This document shows positions 36,080 through 44,650 of a stretch of DNA of 64,000 nt, piece by piece. Every line of letters starts with the position of its first letter. The stretch's first letter is position 1. The notes under the pieces were generated by a model. That model saw nothing but the letters and a program-made list of their open reading frames with translations, was not told the origin of the DNA and made no database searches. The DNA is taken from assembly GCF_019204045.1 (NCBI RefSeq), contig NZ_JAGSPC010000001.1, positions 1,240,001 to 1,304,000 on the forward strand, written 5' to 3'. A program made the translations under genes and the position numbers. Origin of the DNA: Erythrobacter crassostreae (lineage in GTDB: Bacteria > Pseudomonadota > Alphaproteobacteria > Sphingomonadales > Sphingomonadaceae).

Positions 36080-37363
36080 ATGAGCGACGCTTCAGCCACG
36101 CCAGCAGCGGACGACATCACGGCGGATAGTGAGGCTGTTCTGGCGCCGGTGACCGTCAAAGAGCGTATTTCCAGCCTCGATTTCATCCGCGGTATCGCCG
36201 TGATGGGTATTCTGGCCGCGAACATCATCGCCTTTGGTCAGCCTTTAATGGCGACTTTCGACCCCGGATCGTTCCTCTCGAACGATAATGATCCCGACCA
36301 TTGGTGGTGGATAGCGCAGTTCGTATTGATCGACGGAAAAATGCGCGGCCTGTTCTCGATCTTGTTCGGAGCTGGCCTGTTCCTGTTCCTTGAAAAGGCA
36401 AACGAACGCGGCAGTGGCACTGGACTTGTTATCCGGCGGCTCGCATTTCTCGGCATGTTCGGCCTCCTGCATTTCTACTTTATATGGTTCGGCGACATTC
36501 TTTTCTTGTACGCAGTGAGCGCGCTTGTGCTGCTCGCATTTTATACGCTCAAGCCATTCAATCAGTTTGTGCTCGGGATGCTCGGCTTTGTAATCAGCGC
36601 GCTGATTTACACCGCGATGATGGGCGGTTTGTATCTGATGGCAAACGGCAATCTGCTAAGTCCTGAAGAAGCTGCGGAAATGCAACGAGAGATGGCGTCG
36701 GGGATGAGCGTCGCTCAAGGAATGACCGATGCAATTCTGGCGGGCGATTATCTCGGCTTTGTTGCGTCCAATTTCACAGAGAACTTGCTGACGCCGATTT
36801 CTGCTGTGTCCCAAAGCCTGGTTGAAACGTCGAGCCTGATGCTGATTGGCATGGGCCTGTTCCGGATGGGCTTTTTCGAAGGCAAATTCGACCGCAAGAA
36901 GATGGTGCTTTGGGGGTGGAGCGGCATCATCGTCGGCGGAGCGTTATCTTATTGGGTGGCGACTTGGGTGATTTCGACCGACTTTGATTTGCTGGCGGCG
37001 ATGGCGGCCTATCTCGGTACATCGGCTCTACCGCGCCTTGCCATGGCCATGGGGCTCGCGGCATTGTTGGTGGTGTATTCGCCAAGCTGGACCGGATGGT
37101 TGGGCCAGCGCATTTCCGCTGCAGGCCGCGCGGCCTTCACCAATTACCTCGGTACATCGATCGTCATGCTGTTTGTGTTCCATGGCTGGGCACTGGGTTA
37201 TTACGGTGATCTTGGCCGGCCCCAGCTCTACATTATTGTTGTAATAATGTGGGCAGTGATGCTGATTTGGTCAAAACCCTGGCTTGATCGCTATCGCTAC
37301 GGCCCGCTGGAGTGGTTGTGGCGCTGCCTGACCTATTGGAAAAAGTTTCCACTCCGACGGTGA
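36080..37363 (+). CDS. DUF418 family membrane protein
   Basis: A 427-residue multi-pass protein of about eight spans. The N-terminal block ISSLDFIRGIAVMGILAANI and the C-terminal acyltransferase-like FTNYLGTSIVMLFVFHGWALG, with a GPLEWLWRCLTYW end, are typical of DUF418 (YeiB type). Biochemical function is not established for the family. It stands between the SPOR gene and the bfd-bfr iron genes, with a GC-rich 193-base gap on the bfd side, and shows no link to either. Confidence 0.88.
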   Translation: MSDASATPAADDITADSEAVLAPVTVKERISSLDFIRGIAVMGILAANIIAFGQPLMATFDPGSFLSNDNDPDHWWWIAQFVLIDGKMRGLFSILFGAGLFLFLEKANERGSGTGLVIRRLAFLGMFGLLHFYFIWFGDILFLYAVSALVLLAFYTLKPFNQFVLGMLGFVISALIYTAMMGGLYLMANGNLLSPEEAAEMQREMASGMSVAQGMTDAILAGDYLGFVASNFTENLLTPISAVSQSLVETSSLMLIGMGLFRMGFFEGKFDRKKMVLWGWSGIIVGGALSYWVATWVISTDFDLLAAMAAYLGTSALPRLAMAMGLAALLVVYSPSWTGWLGQRISAAGRAAFTNYLGTSIVMLFVFHGWALGYYGDLGRPQLYIIVVIMWAVMLIWSKPWLDRYRYGPLEWLWRCLTYWKKFPLRR

Positions 37364-37496
37364 TTTCGTTGCTTCGATTGAGTTGGTCAATCGGCAGCGC
37401 AGCTCGCCGCAAGGGCGACCGCCCGCCCGCAGGCCCAAAGGGGCGAGGGTGTCGCGCACCGGATGGTGTGCGCAAAACAAAGAATGCCCTTGCTAT

Positions 37497-37511
37497 TGAG
37501 AATAATTCGCA
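37497..37511. promoter_or_regulatory. Fur-box-like site upstream of bfd
   Basis: tgagaataattcgca matches the 7-1-7 Fur core (TGATAATnATTATCA) at 11 of 14 informative positions and is 45 bases before the bfd start. Iron control of bfd is well known in general; in alphaproteobacteria the regulator could instead be Irr or RirA. Confidence 0.4.
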
Positions 37512-37556
37512 TATCTTGCTTCTGCAAACGCTTCGCAGGAGTGATTCTAAAAGCCA

Positions 37557-37760
37557 ATGTATATCTGCATTTGCAACGCAATCCGGGAAACGGACCTTCG
37601 TAAGGCTGCTTTGACGAGCGGCGGAGACGCAGAAGCGACGTATGCTTGTCTTGGCAAGCGGCCGAATTGCGGCCAATGTCTTGGAAAAGCAGGTGAAATT
37701 ATCGATCAGGAACGCGCGCTCGCAAAAGTCGCTGCTTCTTGCGAAAAAGTCGCAGTATAA
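37557..37760 (+). CDS. bfd: Bacterioferritin-associated ferredoxin
   Basis: A 67-residue [2Fe-2S] protein of the BFD type that reduces the iron core of bacterioferritin to release Fe2+. Cluster cysteines are Cys4 and Cys6 (YICICNAI) and Cys38 and Cys41 (PNCGQC), the family spacing. It is followed 160 bases later by bfr. A Fur-like box lies upstream. AGGAG occurs about 15 bases before the ATG, further than usual. Confidence 0.93.
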   Translation: MYICICNAIRETDLRKAALTSGGDAEATYACLGKRPNCGQCLGKAGEIIDQERALAKVAASCEKVAV

Positions 37761-37775
37761 GTTAGTCAGGCGTTA

Positions 37776-37840
37776 TTGCGAATTGATCGCAAGCCCCTGA
37801 TTTATAAAGAAAAATTTTGGATTACACCTTGTTTTAGGTG
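37776..37840. promoter_or_regulatory. bfr upstream region with two small inverted repeats
   Basis: The bfd-bfr gap is AT-rich and holds ttgcga-5-tcgcaa (37776-37792) and cacct-6-aggtg (37825-37840). The latter lies in a run that could carry the bfr promoter or an iron-regulator site. Neither matches a consensus I can name with confidence. Confidence 0.3.
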
Positions 37841-37920
37841 AATTGAGCGCGCATATAGGTGGTGCTCAATCACATCATTCGCTGCGCCTGGCGCGGCCAT
37901 AATTCAAGGAATACAACGCC

Positions 37921-38403
37921 ATGAAGGGCGATCCCAAAGTCATAGAATTTCTGAACAAGGCGCTCACCAATGAGCTGACCGCAATCAATCAGTACTGGTT
38001 GCATTACCGCGTGCTCGACGATTGGGGCGTGACCAAGCTCGCTGCGTATGAGCGCAAGGAATCCATCGAAGAGATGGAGCACGCTGACAAACTTGCCGAG
38101 CGCATTCTATTTCTTGACGGTTTGCCGAATTTTCAGGCGATCCATAACCTTCGGGTTGGCGAAAACGTGGAAGAGATTCTCAAAGCAGATATGGCTTTGG
38201 AAGAAGACGCGATTCCTCTGCTGCGCGATGCAGCTGAACACGCAAAAAAGGTGAAGGATTATACCTCAGAAACACTCTTTGAGGATATTCTTGCCGCCGA
38301 GGAAGAGCATGTCGATTTCCTCGAAACCCAGTTTGACATGATCAAGAACATGGGCCTGCAAAATTACGTGCAGTTGCAAAGCAAGGCGGCTGGCGAGGAG
38401 TAA
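37921..38403 (+). CDS. bfr: Bacterioferritin
   Basis: A 160-residue haem-containing ferritin storing iron as a 24-subunit shell. All ferroxidase residues are at the E. coli positions: Glu18, Glu51, His54, Glu94, Glu127 and His130. Met52, the haem ligand at the twofold interface, is also present, so this is a haem-binding active subunit. Together with bfd upstream it forms a store-and-release pair. Confidence 0.97.
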   Translation: MKGDPKVIEFLNKALTNELTAINQYWLHYRVLDDWGVTKLAAYERKESIEEMEHADKLAERILFLDGLPNFQAIHNLRVGENVEEILKADMALEEDAIPLLRDAAEHAKKVKDYTSETLFEDILAAEEEHVDFLETQFDMIKNMGLQNYVQLQSKAAGEE

Positions 38404-38465
38404 TCCCGCGTCAGCGCTTTAAATATCTATCCGGACAGGGCGGGGCGGCGACGTACCCGCCCTTT

Positions 38466-38948
38466 TCATTTGCCCTTACGCTGAGTGTGTTCCGGCCCGC
38501 GTGCGGCGACCCACGTCTCGCGAAGGAAATGATATAGGGCAGTGATCAGCAATCCCATTGTTACGATCCAAAGCACTGCGACCACAGTACCAATCTTTGC
38601 ATCGATATAGACGGAGCTGAACAGTACCGCGATAACAACGCTGATGACCACGGCAGCCGCCGTTGCGAGCATGATCGCCCGGCGCGCGAGCAATCGCCGC
38701 GAACACAACCAATCGATTTCCAGATCCGTCTTTTCTGTCTGCTTCTGTTCGCTGATTTCGGACAGCCGCTCAATTCGGCCTGCAATCCAATTGAGCCGTG
38801 TGACCATCACGTTCATAATGCTGCCTATACCGACCAGCAGAAATGCCGGCGCCAGGCTCAGCTGGACAGCACTTAAGGTGTCGGGTGTGCTTGATGTCCG
38901 CTCCAAAATTTCGGCGGCGATATCTGATGCTGCGAAAAGATCGAACAT
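38466..38948 (-). CDS. DUF2721 membrane protein
   Basis: A 160-residue protein with three predicted membrane spans at about 25-50, 90-112 and 118-140 and a charged loop between the first two (RLNWIAGRIERLSEISEQ), the DUF2721 hallmark. Function unknown. Its ATG shares a base with the der stop (TAATG), so it is translated in coupling with der. Confidence 0.85.
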   Translation of the reverse strand: MFDLFAASDIAAEILERTSSTPDTLSAVQLSLAPAFLLVGIGSIMNVMVTRLNWIAGRIERLSEISEQKQTEKTDLEIDWLCSRRLLARRAIMLATAAAVVISVVIAVLFSSVYIDAKIGTVVAVLWIVTMGLLITALYHFLRETWVAARGPEHTQRKGK

Positions 38949-40402
38949 TACGTTTTGTCCGATCCGCCGCTGTAGTTTCCGCCTCCGCCCTTGTTGGCAT
39001 TGTACGGGTTCTTCGGGCTCTTGAGCGAGACGCGCACCGGCACAGCGTCAAAGCCCAGTTTCGCGCGGATGCCGTTGACCAGATACCGCTCATAGCTTTT
39101 CGGCAGCGCATCAAGCCGTGTTCCGAAGATCACAAAGCGCGGCGGACGGGTGCCGACCTGTGTGATATAACGCAGTTTGATTCGGCGGCCTCCCGGTGCC
39201 GGCGGCGGATTGGCCTCCATCGCATCGTCGAACCAGCGGTTCAGAGCAGCGGTTGGTACACGCTTTGACCAGTTTTCGCGCAATTCAAACGCGGCGGAAA
39301 GCATGGTGTCCAGCCCTTTGCCGGTCTTTGCGCTTACTGCGAAAAGCGGAACACCGCGCACTTGGGCCAAACCATCATGTAGTGCGGCTTTAATGCCGTT
39401 AAACAAGCCGCTGGGAGTATCATGACCGCCTTGTCCGGCAATATCCCATTTGTTGATGGCAATCATCAAAGCGCGGCCTTCTTCGAGCGCGAGGCTGGCG
39501 ATTTTTAAATCCTGATGCTCAAGGCCTTGTGTCGCATCGAGCAGCAGAACAACGACTTCGGCAAAATCGACCGCACGGCGGGCATCGGCAACGGATAGCT
39601 TCTCCAGCTTCTCGGTCACATTGCGTTTTTTACGCATACCGGCGGTGTCGATCAGGCGGATTTCACGCTCGCCATCGTCGTCTGGCCCCGCTTTCGGGTC
39701 GGTCCATTTCCAATCGATCGCGATGGAATCCCGCGTAATGCCCGCTTCCGGTCCCGTCAGCAGGCGATCTTCGCCAAGCAGCCGGTTGATGAGTGTCGAT
39801 TTGCCTGCATTTGGGCGCCCGACGATGGCCAGCTTGAGCGGGCCAAGCGGCGCGTCTTCATCAAATTCTGCTTCGTAGTCAGCAGTTTCTTCCGCAGCAT
39901 CGGCTTTCTCGCCAATGATCGGCCAGAGCCCGGCAAAAAGATCTGCGATGCCTTCGCCGTGCTCGGCAGACAACGCGACCGGCTCACCCAATCCGAGCGA
40001 ATAGCTTTCAAGTACGCCCGATTCGCCCGCGGAGCCTTCCGCTTTGTTGGCGACAAGAACAATCGGCACTTCGTTTTCCCGCAGGTAGCGCGCAATCTCT
40101 TCATCGAGAGGCGTAAGGCCAGCGCGCGCATCGATGACGAACAGCGCGGCGTCTGCACCTTCTAGGCTCGCCTCGGTCTGCTTACGCATGCGGCCGGGCA
40201 GGGTGAGGTCGTCCTCGTCCTCCCAACCAGCAGTGTCGACGATCGTGAATTGCAGGCCAGCTATCTCGGCATCGCCCATCCGGCGATCACGAGTTACGCC
40301 CGGCTGGTCATCGACCAGCGCGAGTTTTTTGCCGACGAGCCGGTTGAACAGCGTCGACTTGCCCACGTTGGGACGACCAATAATAATAACCTGAGGTTTC
40401 AT
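38948..40402 (-). CDS. der: Ribosome-assembly GTPase Der (EngA)
   Basis: A 484-residue protein with two tandem GTPase domains, the feature unique to Der. The first P loop is GRPNVGKSTLFNRLVG and the second is GRPNAGKSTLINRLLG, each with DTAG and NKxD-type motifs (NKAE, NKWD). A C-terminal KH-like domain follows. Der acts in 50S subunit maturation. The ATG at 40402 (MKPQV) is chosen over one four codons upstream. A short Gly-rich tail ends the protein. Confidence 0.97.
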   Translation of the reverse strand: MKPQVIIIGRPNVGKSTLFNRLVGKKLALVDDQPGVTRDRRMGDAEIAGLQFTIVDTAGWEDEDDLTLPGRMRKQTEASLEGADAALFVIDARAGLTPLDEEIARYLRENEVPIVLVANKAEGSAGESGVLESYSLGLGEPVALSAEHGEGIADLFAGLWPIIGEKADAAEETADYEAEFDEDAPLGPLKLAIVGRPNAGKSTLINRLLGEDRLLTGPEAGITRDSIAIDWKWTDPKAGPDDDGEREIRLIDTAGMRKKRNVTEKLEKLSVADARRAVDFAEVVVLLLDATQGLEHQDLKIASLALEEGRALMIAINKWDIAGQGGHDTPSGLFNGIKAALHDGLAQVRGVPLFAVSAKTGKGLDTMLSAAFELRENWSKRVPTAALNRWFDDAMEANPPPAPGGRRIKLRYITQVGTRPPRFVIFGTRLDALPKSYERYLVNGIRAKLGFDAVPVRVSLKSPKNPYNANKGGGGNYSGGSDKT

Positions 40403-40453
40403 GATACGCAGCAAGTGGCCCCTATCCTGCCACTTGGCAAGAAAAGGGCGCGC

Positions 40454-40753
40454 TTAGTCCCTTTTGGCAACCGGCGGATTGTCGCCGAGATCTTCGTACC
40501 ATGCCTCGACAGGGCCGGTCAGTTTGATCGTCAGCGGCTGACCCTTGCGGTCGACAGTCTTGCCAGCCTGAACGCGGACCCAGCCTTCGGTGATCGAATA
40601 TTCCTCGATATCGGTGCGCACGCGGTCTTTAAACCGGATGCCAACGCCGCGTTGCAGAACTTCGGCATCAAAAGCCGGATTGCGCGGATTTACCGAAAGG
40701 TGGGCAGGCGGAACGTCGTTTCCGGATGGTTTTGGTGTGTTTTCTTCAGTCAT
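40454..40753 (-). CDS. DUF3297 family protein
   Basis: A small 99-residue protein. The N-terminus is polar and probably flexible; the core PPAHLSVNPRNPAFDAEVLQ and RGVGIRFKDRVRTDIEEYS matches what I know as DUF3297 (also written as glutathione peroxidase-like in some annotations, without support). Function unknown. The ATG at 40753 is used; the longer frame reaches into the tRNA-Leu region and is rejected. Placed 51 bases upstream of der on the same strand. Confidence 0.8.
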   Translation of the reverse strand: MTEENTPKPSGNDVPPAHLSVNPRNPAFDAEVLQRGVGIRFKDRVRTDIEEYSITEGWVRVQAGKTVDRKGQPLTIKLTGPVEAWYEDLGDNPPVAKRD

Positions 40754-40897
40754 AGGCGGCCCATTAGTCTGCTCGTGGCCGCTAAACAAGCATCCAATCA
40801 CACCTGCGCGCTTGCCCTTTTGTTCATCCGGCGATAGAGGGCCAGCGCAGATGCGCGCGGGAGGCCACGAGTCTTCCGCGCGGCTTCGTCTGGGCAT

Positions 40898-40982
40898 GCG
40901 GGCGTGGCGGAATTGGTAGACGCGCTGGTTTTAGGTACCAGTATCGTAAGATGTGGGGGTTCGAGTCCCTTCGCCCGCACCA
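40898..40982 (+). tRNA. tRNA-Leu (anticodon TAG)
   Basis: A class II tRNA. The acceptor stem gcgggcg pairs with cgcccgc, the D arm has aattggtaga, the anticodon stem-loop is ctggt-tttaggt-accag with anticodon TAG, and a long variable arm and T arm (gggggttcgagtccct) follow. It ends in an encoded CCA. It reads CUA and by wobble CUG leucine codons. Confidence 0.97.
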
Positions 40983-41057
40983 ATGCCTCGCCCCGGACCC
41001 TGGACGAACGCAGAGACACAACCGAATTTTGCTTAAGAAGGCTTTAGTTAGAACCCC

Positions 41058-42680
41058 ATGCAAACCAAGCAAACCACAAACGAAGGCCTAAAGCGCGCCT
41101 ACACCGTCACAATCACCGCGGCTGAATTGACCGCAAAGATCGATGCCGAGATCAAGCGGATCGCTCCGCAAGTGCAGATGCCGGGTTTCCGTCCGGGCAA
41201 AGTGCCAGCCAATCTCGTCAAGAAAATGCATGGTGAGCAGATCCACGCGCAGACCGTTAATGACGTGATCCGCGAATCGGTCGACCAATTGATGAAAGAG
41301 GAAGAACTGCGTCCAGCTATGCAGCCGTCCATCGCGCTTGGTGACGACTATGAGGAAGGCAAAGACGCCGAAATCACAGTCGAGCTTGAAGTTCTTCCGC
41401 AGGTCGACGCGCCTAGCACCGACGGCCTCAAGCTTGAAAAGCTAGTCGTTCCTGTCGCTGACGCGCAGATCGACGAGGCGATCCAGAACATCGCCGGTCA
41501 GAACAAGAGCTACAAAGACGCTGCCAAAACCAAAAAGGCGGCGGACGGCAACCAGTTGATCATCGATTTCGTCGGCAAGCTTGGCGATGAAGAGTTCGAA
41601 GGCGGCAAAGCCGAAGACGCTGCGCTGGTAATCGGATCAGGCACATTTATCCCGGGCTTTGAAGAGCTGCTCGTTGGCGTGAAAACCGGTGATGAGAAAA
41701 CCATCACTGTCACTTTCCCGAAAGATTATCAGGCAGAGCATCTCGCCGGTAAAGAAGCGACTTTCGATGTGACCGTGAAAGCGGTGAAGGTCGAAACCGA
41801 CACCAAGATTGATGACGAGTTCGCCAAGCAGCTTGGCCTCGACAGCATCGATAAGCTGAAAGAGATCATGAAGGGTCAGCTTGAACAGCAGACCGCCGGT
41901 CTTACCCGCACTCAGATGAAGCGTTCTTTGCTTGATCAGCTTGCCGCGGGCCACGATTTCGACGTTCCATCGACAATGGTTGATGCCGAGTTTGAGCAGA
42001 TCTGGCAGCAGCTTCAGCAGGAAGCTTCGAACGAAGAGAATCCCGAAGAAGCGCTTAAGCAGATCGAAGACGAGAAAGACGATTACCGTGCAATCGCGGA
42101 GCGCCGCGTGCGCCTTGGCTTGCTCCTGTCCGAAATTGGCCAGGCAAACGGCGTTGAGGTAAGCCAGCAGGAAATGCAGATGCTAATCCAGCAAGCTGCC
42201 CAGCAATACCGCGAAGAAGATCGCGAGCGCTTCCTTCAATATGTGCAGCAAGAGCCAATGGCTGCGGCACAGCTTCGTGCACCGCTATACGAAGACAAGG
42301 TCGTCGACTTCCTGTTCGACAAAGCTGACGTCACTGAGCGTGAAGTGACGCAAGAAGAGTTGCAGGCAGCGATTGAAGCTGAAGATGATGCCGAAGCCGA
42401 AAAGGCTAAGGCTGCACCTAAGAAGAAAGCTACGGCCAAAAAGCCTGCGGCGAAGAAGGCACCAGCGAAAAAAGCCCCGGCAAAGAAGGCCGCCGCTGAC
42501 GACAAGCCAGCCGCGAAAAAAGCGCCTGCCAAAAAAGCACCAGCCAAGAAGCCTGCTGCAAAGCCCGCTGCTGCGAAGAAGGCTCCGGCTAAGAAGCCAG
42601 CAGCCAAGAAAGCGCCAGCAAAAAAAGCTCCGGCGAAAAAACCTGCAGCTAAGAAGGCCCCGGCCAAGAAAGCTGACTAA
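41058..42680 (+). CDS. tig: Trigger factor with a lysine/alanine-rich tail
   Basis: The ribosome-bound chaperone, 540 residues against about 430-450 usual. The ribosome-binding motif GFRPGKVP is at residues 43-50. Then come the FKBP-type PPIase domain (about 150-245; VIGSGTFIPGFEELLVGVKT) and the helical arms. Residues from about 445 to the end are a run of KKAPAKKAPAKKPAAKK repeats, like a histone H1 tail, that should be unfolded and highly positive. Such a tail may help hold ribosomal RNA or nucleic acid. A strong intrinsic terminator follows. Confidence 0.95.
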   Translation: MQTKQTTNEGLKRAYTVTITAAELTAKIDAEIKRIAPQVQMPGFRPGKVPANLVKKMHGEQIHAQTVNDVIRESVDQLMKEEELRPAMQPSIALGDDYEEGKDAEITVELEVLPQVDAPSTDGLKLEKLVVPVADAQIDEAIQNIAGQNKSYKDAAKTKKAADGNQLIIDFVGKLGDEEFEGGKAEDAALVIGSGTFIPGFEELLVGVKTGDEKTITVTFPKDYQAEHLAGKEATFDVTVKAVKVETDTKIDDEFAKQLGLDSIDKLKEIMKGQLEQQTAGLTRTQMKRSLLDQLAAGHDFDVPSTMVDAEFEQIWQQLQQEASNEENPEEALKQIEDEKDDYRAIAERRVRLGLLLSEIGQANGVEVSQQEMQMLIQQAAQQYREEDRERFLQYVQQEPMAAAQLRAPLYEDKVVDFLFDKADVTEREVTQEELQAAIEAEDDAEAEKAKAAPKKKATAKKPAAKKAPAKKAPAKKAAADDKPAAKKAPAKKAPAKKPAAKPAAAKKAPAKKPAAKKAPAKKAPAKKPAAKKAPAKKAD

Positions 42681-42720
42681 TTCGGTCCTTCGGGTCGCTG
42701 CGATCTGAAGGAAGCGAGAC

Positions 42721-42757
42721 AAAAAGGCCGCGCCTCTGCCGAGACGCGGCCTTTTTT
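42721..42757 (+). terminator. Rho-independent terminator of tig
   Basis: aaaaaggccgcg...cgcggcctttttt forms a perfect GC-rich stem flanked by A and T runs, 40 bases after the tig stop. Confidence 0.93.
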
Positions 42758-42886
42758 GATTTCGAAGTCCGGCGCATCTTTCAGGTGGCGACCCTTACCC
42801 AAAATTAACCTCAAATCCCTACCAAACCTAATCTGACAACGTACGACAAGCTCCTGACAACGGAGCGAACGGATTGGGGATTCGCG

Positions 42887-44641
42887 ATGGATATCGGTGT
42901 TGAAGGCAAAAGGACGCTGTCCGCACGTGCCTTGGACTGGCTTCAAAAGGGCTCGATCAGCAGCCAAGTCGGCAAAGTTTTCAACCTGTTCGCGATACTC
43001 GTCATGATATTGGGTGCGGTTGCAACCATCGGGGCCGTCCGGATCGAGCAGCGTTCAACCACGCTCGCTGATCTTACCAACGTCGCCTTCCTCACTGCCA
43101 ACATGACGCGCAGTGTCGCGCTTTCGAAAGATGATATGGGTGCATATCGCGCTCGCGGATATGAGCCTGAGATAATCGAAAGCTCGATCCGGCACGCCCG
43201 CGACGCGATTGAAATGAACAGCGAACTTCGCGGTTCGGCTGGTTCGATCGATCCGGCCTTCGCCGCGCGCGTCGATGATCTTGAAACCGGCCTTGGCCGT
43301 ATCGTTACGATCATGGAAGAAGTTCGCGATGCACCGCGAACCATCGTGGAAGAAGAATCATTCCTCGGACCGCGCTATGACGAGATTGATACCACTGCGC
43401 TTCAAATCGTTGAATTGCGCGACATTGCAGCGACCCGAACAGAACAATATTCGGGCGAGGGTCTGTACGAAATTCAGATGCTTATCGCAGTTCTGACCTT
43501 GGGCGCCTTGCTCGCGCTTGGCCTGGTATTTGTTGGCAAACGGCTTGTGGCGCGCCGCGTCGTTTCACCTATCGTCGATATTGCCAATGCCAGTGAGCGA
43601 ATTGCAGCGGGCGAAACGGCGCTCGCCATTCCCGAAGCTGGCCGCGATGACGAGATTGGCAAAATGGCGGATTCTCTGACCATCCTTCGCGAAGTGCAGG
43701 AGCAGTCGGCCGAACAGGCTAAGCGAGACCATGAGCAAGAGCTTGAGCGGGAGCGCGAGCTTCAGCATGAGCGCGACAAACAGCGCATCGCGCACACGGA
43801 AATGCTTCAATCACTCGCCGATCAGTTTGAAGAGACCGTCGGCGGCGTCGCAAGCGAGGTTGCCGCCGCATCCAGCGAGATGCACTTGGCCGCGAACGCG
43901 CTGGCTGAGAATGTTGATAGTTCTTCCAAGTCGGTTGAGAACGCCAATTCCAATTTGAAACAGTCATCTGCCGGGATCACCGGCGCGGCGTCTGCTACGG
44001 ACGAATTCTCGCTCTCGATCAATGAAGTCAGCCGTCAGGCAGGATCATCATCGCAGCGGGCCCAGCGTGCAACGAAAGCGGCGAAGCAGGCGGATAAAAC
44101 TATTGCCGGATTGACCGATTCCGCAGGCAAGATCAGCCAGATTGTAGAAGTGATCGCCGGAATTGCTCAGCGCACCAATCTGCTCGCGCTGAATGCCTCC
44201 ATCGAGGCTGCGCGCGGCGGAGAAGCTGGCCGCGGCTTTGCTGTGGTTGCATCCGAAGTGAAAGAGCTCGCCATGCGGACCGGGCGCGCGACCGAAGAGG
44301 TGGAAACTCTGATCCGCGAAATGCAGTCCGTCACGGCAGAGAGTGCTTCTGCGCTGTCTTTGATCTCAGAAGAGGTTGTGGAATTGGAATCCGCAGCCTC
44401 CGCCATTGCGACAGCAGTCGATCAGCAAGCGGTCGCGAGTCAGGATCTCGCGCGCAGCATCGATATCGCCGCGCGCAACACGGAAACAGTTAGCGCGACA
44501 ATTGACGATGTGAGCAAGGTTACCCATCAATCCGGAGCGACAGCTACGCAGGTTCTGGATAGCGCATCGGGTCTGAACGATCAGGCCGAATTGCTGCGCG
44601 AACACGTTAGTGATTTCTTGAAACAGGTACGCGCTGCCTGA
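42887..44641 (+). CDS. Methyl-accepting chemotaxis protein
   Basis: A 584-residue chemoreceptor. A first membrane span lies at about residues 30-52, a periplasmic helical sensor (four-helix-bundle type) at about 55-195, a second span at about 200-220, a HAMP domain at about 220-275 ([20 protein letters not shown]), and a cytoplasmic signalling coiled coil. The hairpin tip reads [20 protein letters not shown], the conserved CheA-contact block. Ligand unknown. No che genes are nearby. It stands alone with its own upstream region. Confidence 0.93.
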   Translation: MDIGVEGKRTLSARALDWLQKGSISSQVGKVFNLFAILVMILGAVATIGAVRIEQRSTTLADLTNVAFLTANMTRSVALSKDDMGAYRARGYEPEIIESSIRHARDAIEMNSELRGSAGSIDPAFAARVDDLETGLGRIVTIMEEVRDAPRTIVEEESFLGPRYDEIDTTALQIVELRDIAATRTEQYSGEGLYEIQMLIAVLTLGALLALGLVFVGKRLVARRVVSPIVDIANASERIAAGETALAIPEAGRDDEIGKMADSLTILREVQEQSAEQAKRDHEQELERERELQHERDKQRIAHTEMLQSLADQFEETVGGVASEVAAASSEMHLAANALAENVDSSSKSVENANSNLKQSSAGITGAASATDEFSLSINEVSRQAGSSSQRAQRATKAAKQADKTIAGLTDSAGKISQIVEVIAGIAQRTNLLALNASIEAARGGEAGRGFAVVASEVKELAMRTGRATEEVETLIREMQSVTAESASALSLISEEVVELESAASAIATAVDQQAVASQDLARSIDIAARNTETVSATIDDVSKVTHQSGATATQVLDSASGLNDQAELLREHVSDFLKQVRAA

Positions 44642-44650
44642 TTTGGCTCA

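Noticed and set aside
42236-42722. Phe/Ala/Gly-rich frames opposite the trigger factor tail
   Set aside because: They are the reverse reading of the Lys/Ala repeat codons.
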